From the NCBI GenBank assembly GCA_022009795.1, contig CP091724.1, positions 1,215,501-1,279,500 on the forward strand: a stretch of DNA of 64,000 bases, given 5' to 3'. Origin of the DNA: Anaerotruncus sp. (GTDB taxonomy: Bacteria > Bacillota > Clostridia > Oscillospirales > Acutalibacteraceae). The notes under the pieces were generated by a model that saw only the letters and a list, made by a program, of their open reading frames with translations, did not search any database and was not told where the DNA came from. Of the stretch, positions 1 through 9,457 are shown piece by piece. Made by a program: the position numbers and the translations under genes. Each line of letters starts with the position of its first letter. Position 1 is the stretch's first letter.

Positions 1-1
1 G

Positions 2-1843
2 GTAAAGCAGCAAAAGGCTTTTTCCGACGCAAAGGACGGCAGCAAGTCTATGTCGGAGGCTTACCAAAGACTCGGAGTAGATATATCCAAAATCGGAAAC
101 TCGGGCGACGCTTTCAACGAGGTTATAGCAAAGCTCGCGGATATGGAGGACGTAACCACCCGTAACGCACTTGCTAACGATATTTTCGGAAAAAGCTACG
201 CAGACCTTGCGCCGTTGCTCGCGGAGGGCTCCGAGGGTATAGCCGCCTGGAAACAAGAGTGTGAGGACTTGGGCGGAGTAATGAGCGGCGATATGGTAGA
301 GGCGGGCGCAGAGCTCGGCGACAGTATCGACCGTGTAAAAACTGCCTTTATGGGTATATTCAACTCGATAGGCTCGGCGGTTATTCCTATCGTAAAGCAG
401 TTTGCCGACCTTATCGTATCGGCAATGCCTACGATACAGAGTATGTTTGCGAAACTTACGCCGATTATTACCGAGGTTTTCGAGCAGCTTATACCCCCGC
501 TGTTTGAGCTGATACAAACCCTATTCCCCGTGCTTATGGACTTAATAAGCTCGCTGCTACCGCCGATTGAGTCTATTATTACGGCTATTCTGCCCGTAAT
601 AATCAATCTCATACAACAGCTCGTGCCGTTTTTAATTCAAATAGTACAACAGATTTTGCCTATTGTCGTACAGCTTATAGAGGGGCTTATGCCTTTAATA
701 ACGGAAATCCTTAACACGGTATTACCCGTTATTATTCAGCTATTACAAGCGCTCTTGCCGCCTCTGATTGAGATTATACAAGCGGTGCTCCCCGTAATAA
801 TTGAGCTTATACAGCTATTGCTCCCTCCGATTTTGCAAATAATCCAGGCAATCCTACCCGTTTTAATTAACCTCATAAATACGGTTATGCCGCTTTTAGT
901 GCAGATTATCGAGGCGATATTGCCCGTAATCACTACGTTAATTGAAACGATTATACCGCCTATTTTGGAAATCGTGGAAATGATATTACCGATACTCACG
1001 GACTTACTTAATCAGCTTATGCCTATATTAACAAGTCTGCTCGAGGCGGTATTGCCCGTAATTATAAGCCTTATAGAGCTTATAGCTCCTATTCTCAAAC
1101 CGATACTTGAGCTTTTGTTTACGCTCCTCGAGCCTTTGCTCGACTTGCTTAACCTTATTCTCCCGCCGCTTATCAGTCTTTTTACGGGGCTTATAAGTAA
1201 GGCTCTTACACCGCTTAAAGCGGCGCTCGGGGTTGTGGCGGACGTATTGAATACGGTATTTAAGGGCGCATTTGAGGGTATCGGAAAAGTAGTAGGCAAT
1301 ATTAAAAACGTTTTCTCGGGTATTATCGACTTTGTAAAGAACGTTTTTACGGGTAACTGGCGCGGAGCCTGGGACGCGGTGGTAAAGATATTCTCTAACA
1401 TATTTGAGGGTATCAAAAACGCCTTTAAGGTGCCTATAAACTGGATTATTGACGGGCTTAACGTCTTTATTCGAGGACTTAACAAGCTCAAAATACCCGA
1501 CTGGGTGCCAGGTATCGGCGGCAAAGGGTTAAACATAAAGGAAATATCCCGCCTCCGTATCGGTATGGAATACGTGCCGTATGACGAATACCCCGCACTA
1601 CTTCACAAAGGCGAGCGCGTGCTGACCGCAAGCGAAAACAAAGATTATACCAACCTCCAAAAAGCAGAAAAGAGCGCAGACAACGCCGAGGGCAAGTATG
1701 TAATAAAAATCGAGTTCGGCGAAAAGTCAATTTACATTGACAGCCTCAAGGCTGAAAACCCCGACGACGTAAACTCTTTTGTTGAGCTGCTGCTCGAGCT
1801 TATAGAGGAGAAAATAAGACGAAAGGGAGTTGTATTTGCGTAA
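2..1843 (+). CDS. Phage tail tape measure protein (5' end outside window)
   Basis: The frame is open to the left edge, so this is the C-terminal part of a larger protein. Its first visible internal Met is at 50. The product sets tail length and is threaded through the siphovirus tail tube. From about codon 125 to 375 (counted from that Met) it is an unbroken array of about 21 hydrophobic 11-residue units, most with Pro at position 2 (pattern xPxLxxLIxxL). A soluble C-terminal domain follows. The long hydrophobic helical repeat and the position directly before the distal tail gene identify it. Its stop overlaps the next start (TAATG). The stretch contains no frameshift. Confidence 0.93.
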   Translation, partial: VKQQKAFSDAKDGSKSMSEAYQRLGVDISKIGNSGDAFNEVIAKLADMEDVTTRNALANDIFGKSYADLAPLLAEGSEGIAAWKQECEDLGGVMSGDMVEAGAELGDSIDRVKTAFMGIFNSIGSAVIPIVKQFADLIVSAMPTIQSMFAKLTPIITEVFEQLIPPLFELIQTLFPVLMDLISSLLPPIESIITAILPVIINLIQQLVPFLIQIVQQILPIVVQLIEGLMPLITEILNTVLPVIIQLLQALLPPLIEIIQAVLPVIIELIQLLLPPILQIIQAILPVLINLINTVMPLLVQIIEAILPVITTLIETIIPPILEIVEMILPILTDLLNQLMPILTSLLEAVLPVIISLIELIAPILKPILELLFTLLEPLLDLLNLILPPLISLFTGLISKALTPLKAALGVVADVLNTVFKGAFEGIGKVVGNIKNVFSGIIDFVKNVFTGNWRGAWDAVVKIFSNIFEGIKNAFKVPINWIIDGLNVFIRGLNKLKIPDWVPGIGGKGLNIKEISRLRIGMEYVPYDEYPALLHKGERVLTASENKDYTNLQKAEKSADNAEGKYVIKIEFGEKSIYIDSLKAENPDDVNSFVELLLELIEEKIRRKGVVFA

Positions 1844-2565
1844 TGGAAAAATTACCGTTTTTAATGTTTCGTGAGCATAGCTCCCTCGAGTATGCTTTGC
1901 TCATTTCGGAGAAAAGCTCTTACAAGGGAGCGGCGAGAGACGTAACATATACGAGCGTGCCAGGGCGCAGCGGCGACCTCTTGACCGACAACGGGCGCTA
2001 TAAAAACATCACTATTCCGTATAAGCTATCGCTGCTCAATACGACCGACCGCAGCTTTTCGGTGCTCGCACATCAAATAAAGGGTTGGCTACTCTCCGAG
2101 GCGGGGTATTTCCGTTTGTGGGACAGCTACGACGGTAAATACTTCCGCCTTGCCTCTTATAACGACGAGGCGGATATAGAGCAGGAGCTCCGCGAAACGG
2201 GCGCGCTCTCGCTCTCTTTTAACTGTAAGCCGTTTAAGTATTCGTTTGAGGGGCAAACCCCCGTCGTATTCACGGCGGGCGGCTCTTTGTATAATGCCGA
2301 GTTTTTTCCGTCGTCCCCGTATATCAAAATAACGGGCAGCGGCACGGTAACGCTCACTATCAATAATGCCTCGTTTACAATTTCGGATATAGACGAGTAT
2401 ATAGAGATAGACTCCGAGGCTATGAACGCCTACAAGGGCACCGTAGCCAAAAATAACAAAATGACGGGAGCGGGCTTTCCGACGCTCGCCCCTGGCAAAA
2501 ACGTTATTGCCTGGACGGGAAACGTTACGCGGCTTGAAATCGTGCCGAGGTGGTGCTGCTTATGA
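1843..2565 (+). CDS. Phage distal tail protein (Dit-like)
   Basis: This 240-residue protein has the layout of siphophage distal tail (Dit) proteins, the hexameric hub joining tail tube and baseplate. The N-terminal half carries the conserved stretch VPGRSGDLL near residue 43. The C-terminal half is a galectin-like beta domain ending in a segment rich in alternating polar and hydrophobic residues. It starts within the TAATG overlap with the tape measure gene. It ends in an ATGA overlap with the tail endopeptidase gene, so the three are translationally coupled. Length and gene order fit the family. Confidence 0.88.
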   Translation: MEKLPFLMFREHSSLEYALLISEKSSYKGAARDVTYTSVPGRSGDLLTDNGRYKNITIPYKLSLLNTTDRSFSVLAHQIKGWLLSEAGYFRLWDSYDGKYFRLASYNDEADIEQELRETGALSLSFNCKPFKYSFEGQTPVVFTAGGSLYNAEFFPSSPYIKITGSGTVTLTINNASFTISDIDEYIEIDSEAMNAYKGTVAKNNKMTGAGFPTLAPGKNVIAWTGNVTRLEIVPRWCCL

Positions 2566-4901
2566 TACCCGCACTCTACAACAAAAGCGAAACAACCTTT
2601 ACTCATAACGGCGTGGGGCTGCTCTCCGAGGCTGTAAAAGCAACCGTAACGGAGGAGCGCAACGGCAGCTATGAGCTTTCGCTGCAATACCCTATTACGG
2701 GACGCTTTTACTCCGAAATTACAGAGGGCGCGATTATAAAAGCAAAAGCCAACGAAACGAGCGAGCCGCAGTTATTCCGCATTTATAAGAGTTCGAAACC
2801 TATAAACGGTATCGTTACATATTCGGCGGAGCATATCTCCTACGACCTTAACGGTATACCGCTGCTCGGCTTTTCAATTAAGAACGCAACCCCGCAAATG
2901 GCTTTAACAAAAGCTATCGAGGGAGCGGCTCTCCCGTGCCAGTTCACAGCGTATAGCAATATATCGACGCTGAACAGCACGGAAATATTAACGCCGTGCT
3001 CGGTGCGGGCGCTCCTCGGAGGGCAAACAGGCTCTTTGCTTGACGTGTGGGGCGGCGAGTATGAGTTTGACAATTTTACAGTAAAGCTCTATTTGCACCG
3101 CGGCAAAGATAACGGCGTAGTTATCGAGTACGGTAAAAACCTTAAAGACCTAAAACAGGAAAGCAATATAGCGGAGTGCTATACGCATTTAATGCCGTAT
3201 GCGGTATATACCGTCCAGGACGAAAGCGGCAACTCCGAGGAAAAGTACGTTTACCTTGCCGAAAAGGTTATACCGCTTACCGAGGCGGAGGACATAGGAC
3301 ATTATAAAGCCTTTATTATGGACTTTTCCGACCGTTTCGGAGATAACGAGGAAATAACCGAGGAAAAGCTGCGAGCCAAAGCCACCGCATACGCTGCGGC
3401 GGCAGACCTCGGCACACCAAAAGTTAATATTACCGTTTCTTTCGTGCAGCTTTGGCAGACGGAGGAATACAAAAACATTGCGCCGCTTGAGAGGGTTAAG
3501 CTCTGCGACACCGTTACCGTGCGTTTTTCAAAGCTCGGCGTAGCGGCTACATCAAAGGTCATTAAAACCGTATATAACTCTCTGCAAGAGAAATACGAGA
3601 GCGTTACCCTGGGCGACGCTAAAAGCTCGTTTGCGAACACCGTAAACAAGCAACAAGAGGCAATACAAGAAATCAAAAGCTCCGTTAAAAAGGGACAAGC
3701 GGAGGCTACCGAACAGCTCAAAAAGGCAATAGCTAACGCTACGAGCCTTATTACGGGACATTCGGGAGGCTACGTTGTCCTAAACCCCGCAGAAAAGCCA
3801 CAGGAAATACTCATACTCGACACGCCGACAATAGACGAGGCGGTTAATGTATGGCGTTGGAATAGCGGCGGGCTCGGGTATTCCTCGACGGGATATAACG
3901 GCGAGTATTCGCTCGCTATGACTATGGACGGAGCAATCGTTGCGGATTTTATATCCGCGGGTATTCTCAACGGTGCGCTGCTGCAAGCGGACAGCGTGCA
4001 AAGCTCGGCTATCTCGCAGCACTACAAAGCCGAGGTAACAAACGAAATCGGAGAAACCGCAAGCAGCATAGAGCAAGCCTTTGTCGCTGCCGACGAGCAG
4101 TTATTAAGCCTTATAACGAGCGTTCAAACCGTATTAACGGGCGACGTAGAAACGCTCGAAACGACCGTTTCACAACTGCGGCAGACGGTAGAAAGCCTCA
4201 CGCTGTCCTACACGTCAAAGACGGCGGGCGGAATTAACAATATCCGCAATTCGAGCGGCTTAAACGGCGTTTCGGACGATTGGAGCTATTCGGGCTCTGT
4301 CGTAGCACAGCAAACGGCGGAGGCTATCAACAACACCTCCTCGGGCTCTCTCTTTCGGCTGCGTATTGCTACGCTGTCACAAGAGATAACCGTACTACGC
4401 GGCAAAAAATATACGCTTACTTTCCGCGCCCGTGCAGCAACGAGCAACAGGTGCTACGCGCTGCTCAATAACGGCGGAAACGATACTTATATTTTCGATA
4501 CGCAAGCCTCGGGCTCCTGGACGGATTACGCGCTGACCTTTACCGCCTCGGGCGATACCGTAACTCTCACGGCGGGGACAACGGGTTATTATCTTTACGT
4601 AGCGGACTTTATGTTAGTGGAGGGCGAGCAAAAAACGCATTGGAGCCCCGCCCCGAACGAAATATATACCACAAACGTAAAGATAGACCGACGCGGAATT
4701 AACATTACAAACTCGGAAAGCTCGACCGAAACCATAATAGACAATACGCAGTTTGCCGTAAAGCACGCGGGAAATATCGTGTTGACGGTCAATAAAGACT
4801 TAACAACATTGCGCAAAACAGAGGTTACGGACGAGCTGACAATAGGCAAAGGAAAGTTTGTGCCTCATACGGACGGGCTTAACTTTGTACTGCTTGATTA
4901 A
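2562..4901 (+). CDS. Phage tail-associated endopeptidase / tail spike
   Basis: The N-terminal ~370 residues match the 'phage minor structural protein' or prophage endopeptidase tail (Tal) family, which forms the tail tip below Dit. The middle (residues ~360-400 and 480-560) is coiled-coil-like and rich in Gln, Glu and Ala. Residues ~560-690 read as a carbohydrate-binding beta-sandwich (SLSQEITVLRGKKYTLTFRAR style). I chose ATG 2562 because it overlaps the Dit stop as ATGA; an in-frame ATG at 2550 is also possible. It probably contacts and cuts the cell wall during infection. No catalytic residue could be assigned by eye. Confidence 0.85.
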   Translation: MIPALYNKSETTFTHNGVGLLSEAVKATVTEERNGSYELSLQYPITGRFYSEITEGAIIKAKANETSEPQLFRIYKSSKPINGIVTYSAEHISYDLNGIPLLGFSIKNATPQMALTKAIEGAALPCQFTAYSNISTLNSTEILTPCSVRALLGGQTGSLLDVWGGEYEFDNFTVKLYLHRGKDNGVVIEYGKNLKDLKQESNIAECYTHLMPYAVYTVQDESGNSEEKYVYLAEKVIPLTEAEDIGHYKAFIMDFSDRFGDNEEITEEKLRAKATAYAAAADLGTPKVNITVSFVQLWQTEEYKNIAPLERVKLCDTVTVRFSKLGVAATSKVIKTVYNSLQEKYESVTLGDAKSSFANTVNKQQEAIQEIKSSVKKGQAEATEQLKKAIANATSLITGHSGGYVVLNPAEKPQEILILDTPTIDEAVNVWRWNSGGLGYSSTGYNGEYSLAMTMDGAIVADFISAGILNGALLQADSVQSSAISQHYKAEVTNEIGETASSIEQAFVAADEQLLSLITSVQTVLTGDVETLETTVSQLRQTVESLTLSYTSKTAGGINNIRNSSGLNGVSDDWSYSGSVVAQQTAEAINNTSSGSLFRLRIATLSQEITVLRGKKYTLTFRARAATSNRCYALLNNGGNDTYIFDTQASGSWTDYALTFTASGDTVTLTAGTTGYYLYVADFMLVEGEQKTHWSPAPNEIYTTNVKIDRRGINITNSESSTETIIDNTQFAVKHAGNIVLTVNKDLTTLRKTEVTDELTIGKGKFVPHTDGLNFVLLD

Positions 4902-4913
4902 GGAGGCGACGCT

Positions 4914-6867
4914 ATGGCTGTTTTTACAAGTAAATCTTATGAGGGCAGGTATTTAAAACTCACTATCACGGAGTCTGTGAACGTTGTGGAAAATACATCA
5001 ACGCTTACTTGGGTTTTGCAAAGTTTAGGCGGCTCGGTTAATTATTATACCACGGGTCCTACAACGGTAACAATTAACGGTACACAAGTCTATTATAAAG
5101 CCCGCACAGCGTGGAGTACAAGTCAATTTCCCGCGGCGAAAGGCTCAACAAGTGGTACGATAACGGTTGCGCACAACAGCAACGGCTCAAAGTATATCGG
5201 TCGGATTTTCAACTGCGATTTATACATCAACAGTAACAGAACACGGCGGCACTATGGCTTTAAGCAATATTGACCGTGCAGCCCCGAGCGTAAGCGTTAA
5301 TGTATCAAGCATTACGGCTAACTCTATTAAAATAACGGTTTCCTCCTCGGCAACTGCTAACAAGTGGTGGTATTCACTTAACGGCGGTTCCTCGTGGGTG
5401 GCGTTTAGCTCCTCAAGCGGAGCGAGTAAGGAAACAACCGTAACGGGGCTTTCGCCTAACACCTCGTATACTGTTCAAGCGTGCGCGAGAAAGTCATACA
5501 ACGGCGTAGACGGGTACTCGGGCAAAACTACCGTTAAAACACTCGGCGGCTCGGTGCTCTCCTCCGTAAGCACATTAACAGCAGATAATGCAACAGCAAA
5601 AATAACGTTTTCGGCTACCGTCTATGATACGAGCTACAAACACAAGCTCGTATTAAAGGACAGCAGCACGACAGTTTTAACCCTTACGGGGCTTTCGCTC
5701 TCGAACGGCTCAAATACAATTACTCTTACAGCGGCGCAGCGCTCGTCTATCCTCGCGGATATGTCGGCAAAAAAGAGCTTTACGGGCACGTTTGAGCTTT
5801 CGACTTTCAGCGGCTCCTCACAAATCGGGAGCACCTCAACCAAAACGGCAACGGTACAAACGACCGCGGCAAACTCCGCACCGACATTTTCGGGGTTTAC
5901 CTATAAGGACACGAACACTACCGCGGCGGGAGTTACGGGAAATAATCAAATTTTGATACAGTCAGTATCAACGCTGCAAGTTACCGCGTCAGCGGCAACA
6001 GCTAAAAACGGCGCAACCATTTCGAGCTATTCTGTTTCGGCGGGCGGCTCGACAGCCTCAAGCACAACCGTAACGCTGACCGTCGGCAAAATATACACCT
6101 CGGGCACGGTGCCTATAATCGTTACCGCAATCGACAGCCGCGGCTACACCTCCTCGGCTACGGTAAACATTACGGTTATAGCCTATAAAAGCATAGACAT
6201 AACAACCGCAATTATGCGGCGTGTAAACGAGATTGAGGACGTAACGCAAGTAACCCTCGAGGGAGATATTACACCCGTTAAGGTTAATAACGTCAATAAA
6301 AACACGCTGCGAAAGCTCTATTATCAGTATAAGAGGACAGACGCGAGCGCTTATAGCTCTTTGACCGATATAACGAGCTTTGCAACATTTACCGACAGCG
6401 GCTTTACGTTCACGTCGGACGAATGGTTAAGCCTGGACGCTAATTACTCCTGGTATGTGCGGTTTTATGTTTACGATAACCTAACGGGCGACACGGCAAC
6501 AATAACCGTATCGCAGGGCACGCCCTTAATATCATTCCGCCGAAAAAAAGTAGGCATAAATAAGCGAGAGCCAACCCAGGCGCTCGACGTTGACGGCAAT
6601 ATAGCCGCAAACGGTGTTATAGTCCTGGGATATGCAGGGCACGTCGAGGGCGACTTTAACAACTACAAAAACGGCGGTATTTTCTTTGCGCCTACAACAA
6701 GCGGAATAAGCAACGCACCGCCAGGCGGAGCGGGCTATCTCGAGGTACTCTCGGCAACTGACGGCTTTAACCTTATTCAGCGTTACACCGCAACGGCGGA
6801 GGGCTGCAAGGTTTATATACGGTCGTTTATCCTTAATACAAACTGGACTCCCTGGACGGAGAAATAA
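4914..6867 (+). CDS. DUF859 family phage structural/fibre protein (frame disrupted)
   Basis: The first 95 codons and the downstream 560-codon frame form one protein if a single base is restored near 5193-5200 (the AAAG in GGCTCAAAGTAT). The reading then continues as GSK-SISVGFSTAIYTSTV. The N-terminus is the DUF859 siphovirus domain. A fibronectin-III-like domain follows at about 5275-5550 (WWYSLNGGSSW, LSPNTSYTV). Repetitive Thr/Ser beta domains come next, then a C-terminal module found at phage fibre ends (KKVGINKREPTQALDVDGNI). A strong site (AAGGAGG) precedes ATG 4914. The role is probably tail-tip adhesion. The break is probably a sequencing or assembly indel. Confidence 0.8.
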
Positions 6868-6883
6868 ACAAGGAGGAAACAAT

Positions 6884-8754
6884 ATGCAACTTACACACTC
6901 TATCGCGCTTGACTTTGGACGCGATACACTCCCTATTACGATTTTTGCAAAGCAGTACGACAAGGAGAGCCGCTTTGTTGAAATTGTGCCCCTCGAGTGC
7001 GGCAAGGATTACACGCTCGAAAGCGGGGTAACTGCTCGCTTGCAGCTTACAAAGCCCGACGGTCATACCGTGCTCAAAACGGCAACGATTACAAACAGCG
7101 TTATCAAAGTCGAGCTCACGGAGCAAACGCTCGCCGTCGCGGGTACTGCCGTTGCGGAAATCGGGCTTTACAAGGGTAACTCCCTTTTAAGCTCGCAAAT
7201 TTTCTATATTGAAATCAAGCGAGCAGCTTATAACCCCGACGCACCCGCAAGCTCCGACGAATACCCCGCGTTAATTGACGCGCTCGGCAAGGTTGAAACC
7301 TCCGTAGGCTCTGCAAATTCTGCGGCAGCGGCAGCAAATGCAGCGGCAACGAAAGCGGAAACAGCAGCAGGCGGAGCTGATACCGCCGCGCAAAACGCAG
7401 CCTCGGCAGCGTCAGCGGCAAACAGCGCCGCAAGTGGTGCGAACACCGCAAAAACGAACGCAAATAGCGCAGCCTCCGCAGCGAATACCGCAGCGGGAGC
7501 GGCTAACTCTGCGGCGGCAGCAGCTAACGAGGCGGCAGAGGCGGCGGAGGGCGCGGAAAACGTTAATATCTCCGCTACGCAAACGACAACAGGAGCGGAC
7601 ATTACCGTTACCAACCGAGAGGGAGAACAAACGACCGTACACATTGACACGCTTACAGCGGTTAATACCTGGGAGGATATTAAAAACGCCGTCCGCCTCG
7701 GACTCGGAGAAAAACTCTTTCCCGTTGGTTACGAGTTTGCCACCCTCGACGCTGATACTACGCAAAAATATTATATGGGTTGTGAGGGCGCACGACCACC
7801 ATACAGCGGCAAATAATAAGCTCACGCATACAATGACGCTTGAAACAAAGAACGTTCACAGCTTGTCGAGCGGGGCGCAAAAGGCGGTACAGTACGACGC
7901 GACCGAGGCTTTTTATTTTGCGGAGCTCGGACTCGCGGCGGGCACTTATAACATCACGATTGCAAATCAAGCCTGGTACACCGCCGACAACGGCAAAACG
8001 TTTCAATTTGAGCTTACAAAGGCGCTCCCCGTGGGCGGTCAGCTCGTATTTGCTATGACCTATAACGCTACCCTCGAGGGCAAAAGCGTAAAAAGCTATG
8101 CAAATAAGACTACGACAACGGCACTTGAAACCGTTACTCTTACGGAGGGCTCCGAGGGTACAAGCCTCGGTACAACGAACGGGAGCAGCCCTAACGTAAA
8201 CCATATGCACCGCGCTATTTTCGGCAGCAATAACTACGCTCAATCCGCCGTCCGTCAATGGCTTAATAGCGCCGCCGTAGCGGGCTCGGTGTGGACTCCT
8301 ACTAACGTATTTGACCGTCCCGCGTCCTGGGCGACAAGCTATAACGGTTTTATGCACGGTTTGCCCGCTGACTTCCTGGCGGTTGTGCAGCCCGCCGTAC
8401 TTGCTTGCCGTACAAATTCGCTGTTTGAGGTTGAAAGCCTCGACGGTACGGCTTTTGCTATCAATCAACTTTACAGCCTTAAAGCGGATAAGTTTCCTAC
8501 TCTCCCGCCCCGAGATTTTCGGGGACTGGGACAGCGCAAGCTACAAAGACGGTACGCAGCTCGAATATTATAACGGATTGACGGCGACCGAGCGTATCAA
8601 ACGCGACGCGGCGGGTACGGCGCGTATCGCTTGGTTGCGTTCTCCTATCCCGTCCCACGCGAGCCACGCGCGCATTGTCTACTCCTCGGGCGAAGTGAGC
8701 AGCCACATTGCGTACCACGGTTACGGCGTAGCCCCCGCTTGTATAATCGCATAA
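6884..8754 (+). CDS. DGR target: BppU/DUF6273 variable receptor-binding protein (two frame breaks)
   Basis: The N-terminus (residues 1-115) is a BppU-type baseplate domain. An Ala-rich coiled coil follows (about 140-225). A C-terminal DUF6273/C-type-lectin-like domain ends in the variable repeat. Three consecutive frames must be joined. The first join is at about 7762-7768 (run of five A; TTQ-NIIWVVRAHDHH). The second is at about 8500-8510 (CCGCCCCGAG; FPTL-PPEIFGDW). Both need one base removed. The final residues carry AWLRSP, SSGEV and YGVAP, the lectin scaffold on which diversified residues are displayed. This is the protein whose receptor specificity the retroelement changes. The breaks are probably errors, but a real pseudogene cannot be excluded. 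Confidence 0.82.
8614..8742 (+). repeat. DGR variable repeat (VR)
   Basis: These 129 bp align without gaps to the template repeat at 9241-9369. There are 13 differences, and every one is an A in the template: 6 become T or G in the middle of AAC/AAT codons giving Ile or Ser, and the rest give His, Tyr, further substitutions, or Ala from Asp. No other base type differs. The VR occupies the last codons of the target gene and ends 10 bases before its stop codon. Confidence 0.96.
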
Positions 8755-8762
8755 TCGCAAAT

Positions 8763-8780
8763 CCGCCTCGGTAGAGGCGG
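8763..8780 (+). other. DGR post-VR hairpin/cruciform
   Basis: A perfect 7-bp stem CCGCCTC/GAGGCGG has the tetraloop GGTA and lies 21 bases after the VR. Known DGRs carry a GC-rich hairpin with a GRNA tetraloop just downstream of VR, needed for efficient retrohoming. GGTA fits GRNA. No T-run follows, so a terminator is unlikely. Confidence 0.7.
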
Positions 8781-8807
8781 GAAAAGCGATTAAAAGGAGG
8801 TTTTTAT

Positions 8808-9215
8808 ATGAGTGTGCGAAAAGGCGACCGCGGCGAGGGAAAGCTGCAAGTGCTTAACAAAGCGCGGGAGCTCAAGAAATACACCCTCGGGCTGATAAAA
8901 TCGGAGAAACATTTTCCAAAGTCTACACGGTGGATATATGCCTCTCCGATAGTAAACGAAATACGGGAGGCGTGCGTATGTATTCGGCACGCAAACTCCG
9001 TATTTGCAACAAACGACGAGGAGTACACATACCGCCGAATGGAGCAAGTCAAGGCGCACGCGCACCTCGACGCGCTTTTAGACCTGGCGGACGACGCATA
9101 CGACGCGGGCTACATATCGGGAAATCAAGTAGAGTATTGGACGGGCTTAATACTCAAAACCGACGACCTCTTGAAAGCCTGGATTAAGTCGGATAAAGAA
9201 AAATATCAAAAATAA
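8808..9215 (+). CDS. avd: DGR accessory variability determinant (Avd-like)
   Basis: This 135-residue, mostly helical, basic protein has a strong site (AAAAGGAGG) before ATG 8808. It sits between the variable and template repeats, exactly where Avd lies in Bordetella-phage-type DGRs. Avd is a four-helix-bundle pentamer that binds the reverse transcriptase and template RNA. The helical pattern and the segment AHLDALLDLADDAYDAGYIS match the four-helix 23S-insertion/Avd superfamily by eye. Position gives most of the confidence. Confidence 0.82.
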   Translation: MSVRKGDRGEGKLQVLNKARELKKYTLGLIKSEKHFPKSTRWIYASPIVNEIREACVCIRHANSVFATNDEEYTYRRMEQVKAHAHLDALLDLADDAYDAGYISGNQVEYWTGLILKTDDLLKAWIKSDKEKYQK

Positions 9216-9240
9216 AGCATAGGGCGGTTGCTATATTTGC

Positions 9241-9369
9241 GGTACGGCGCGTAACGCTTGGTTGCGTTCTCCTAACCCGTCCAACGCGAACAACGCGCGC
9301 ATTGTCAACTCCTCGGGCGAAGTGAACAACAACAATGCGTACAACGGTAACGGCGTAGCCCCCGATTGT
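9241..9369 (+). repeat. DGR template repeat (TR)
   Basis: This non-coding 129-bp template is 627 bp downstream of VR. In VR's frame it would encode 12 Asn codons (AAC/AAT) plus one Asp, and all 13 of these codons are changed in VR. AAY-rich templates are the hallmark of adenine mutagenesis, because they can reach many residues without giving stops. It lies between avd and the reverse transcriptase start. Confidence 0.96.
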
Positions 9370-9457
9370 GGGATTAGTCAGTATTCAAGTAGTCGAAAGA
9401 CCAAAGCAGCACAGCTCACACAAGGAGCGACCGTCCTAACTCCGAAAGGAGGAAATA

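Noticed and set aside
736..1536. Minus-strand frames opposite the tape measure repeats
   Set aside because: They mirror the hydrophobic repeat codons. No start signals or family features.
7228..7650. Ala/Val-rich minus-strand frame opposite the phage coiled coil
   Set aside because: It is the antisense shadow of the GCN-rich repeat in the BppU protein, without a ribosome site.
8763..8780. Terminator after the DGR target
   Set aside because: The stem is strong, but no T-run follows and avd begins 28 bases later with its own site. The DGR hairpin explanation fits better.
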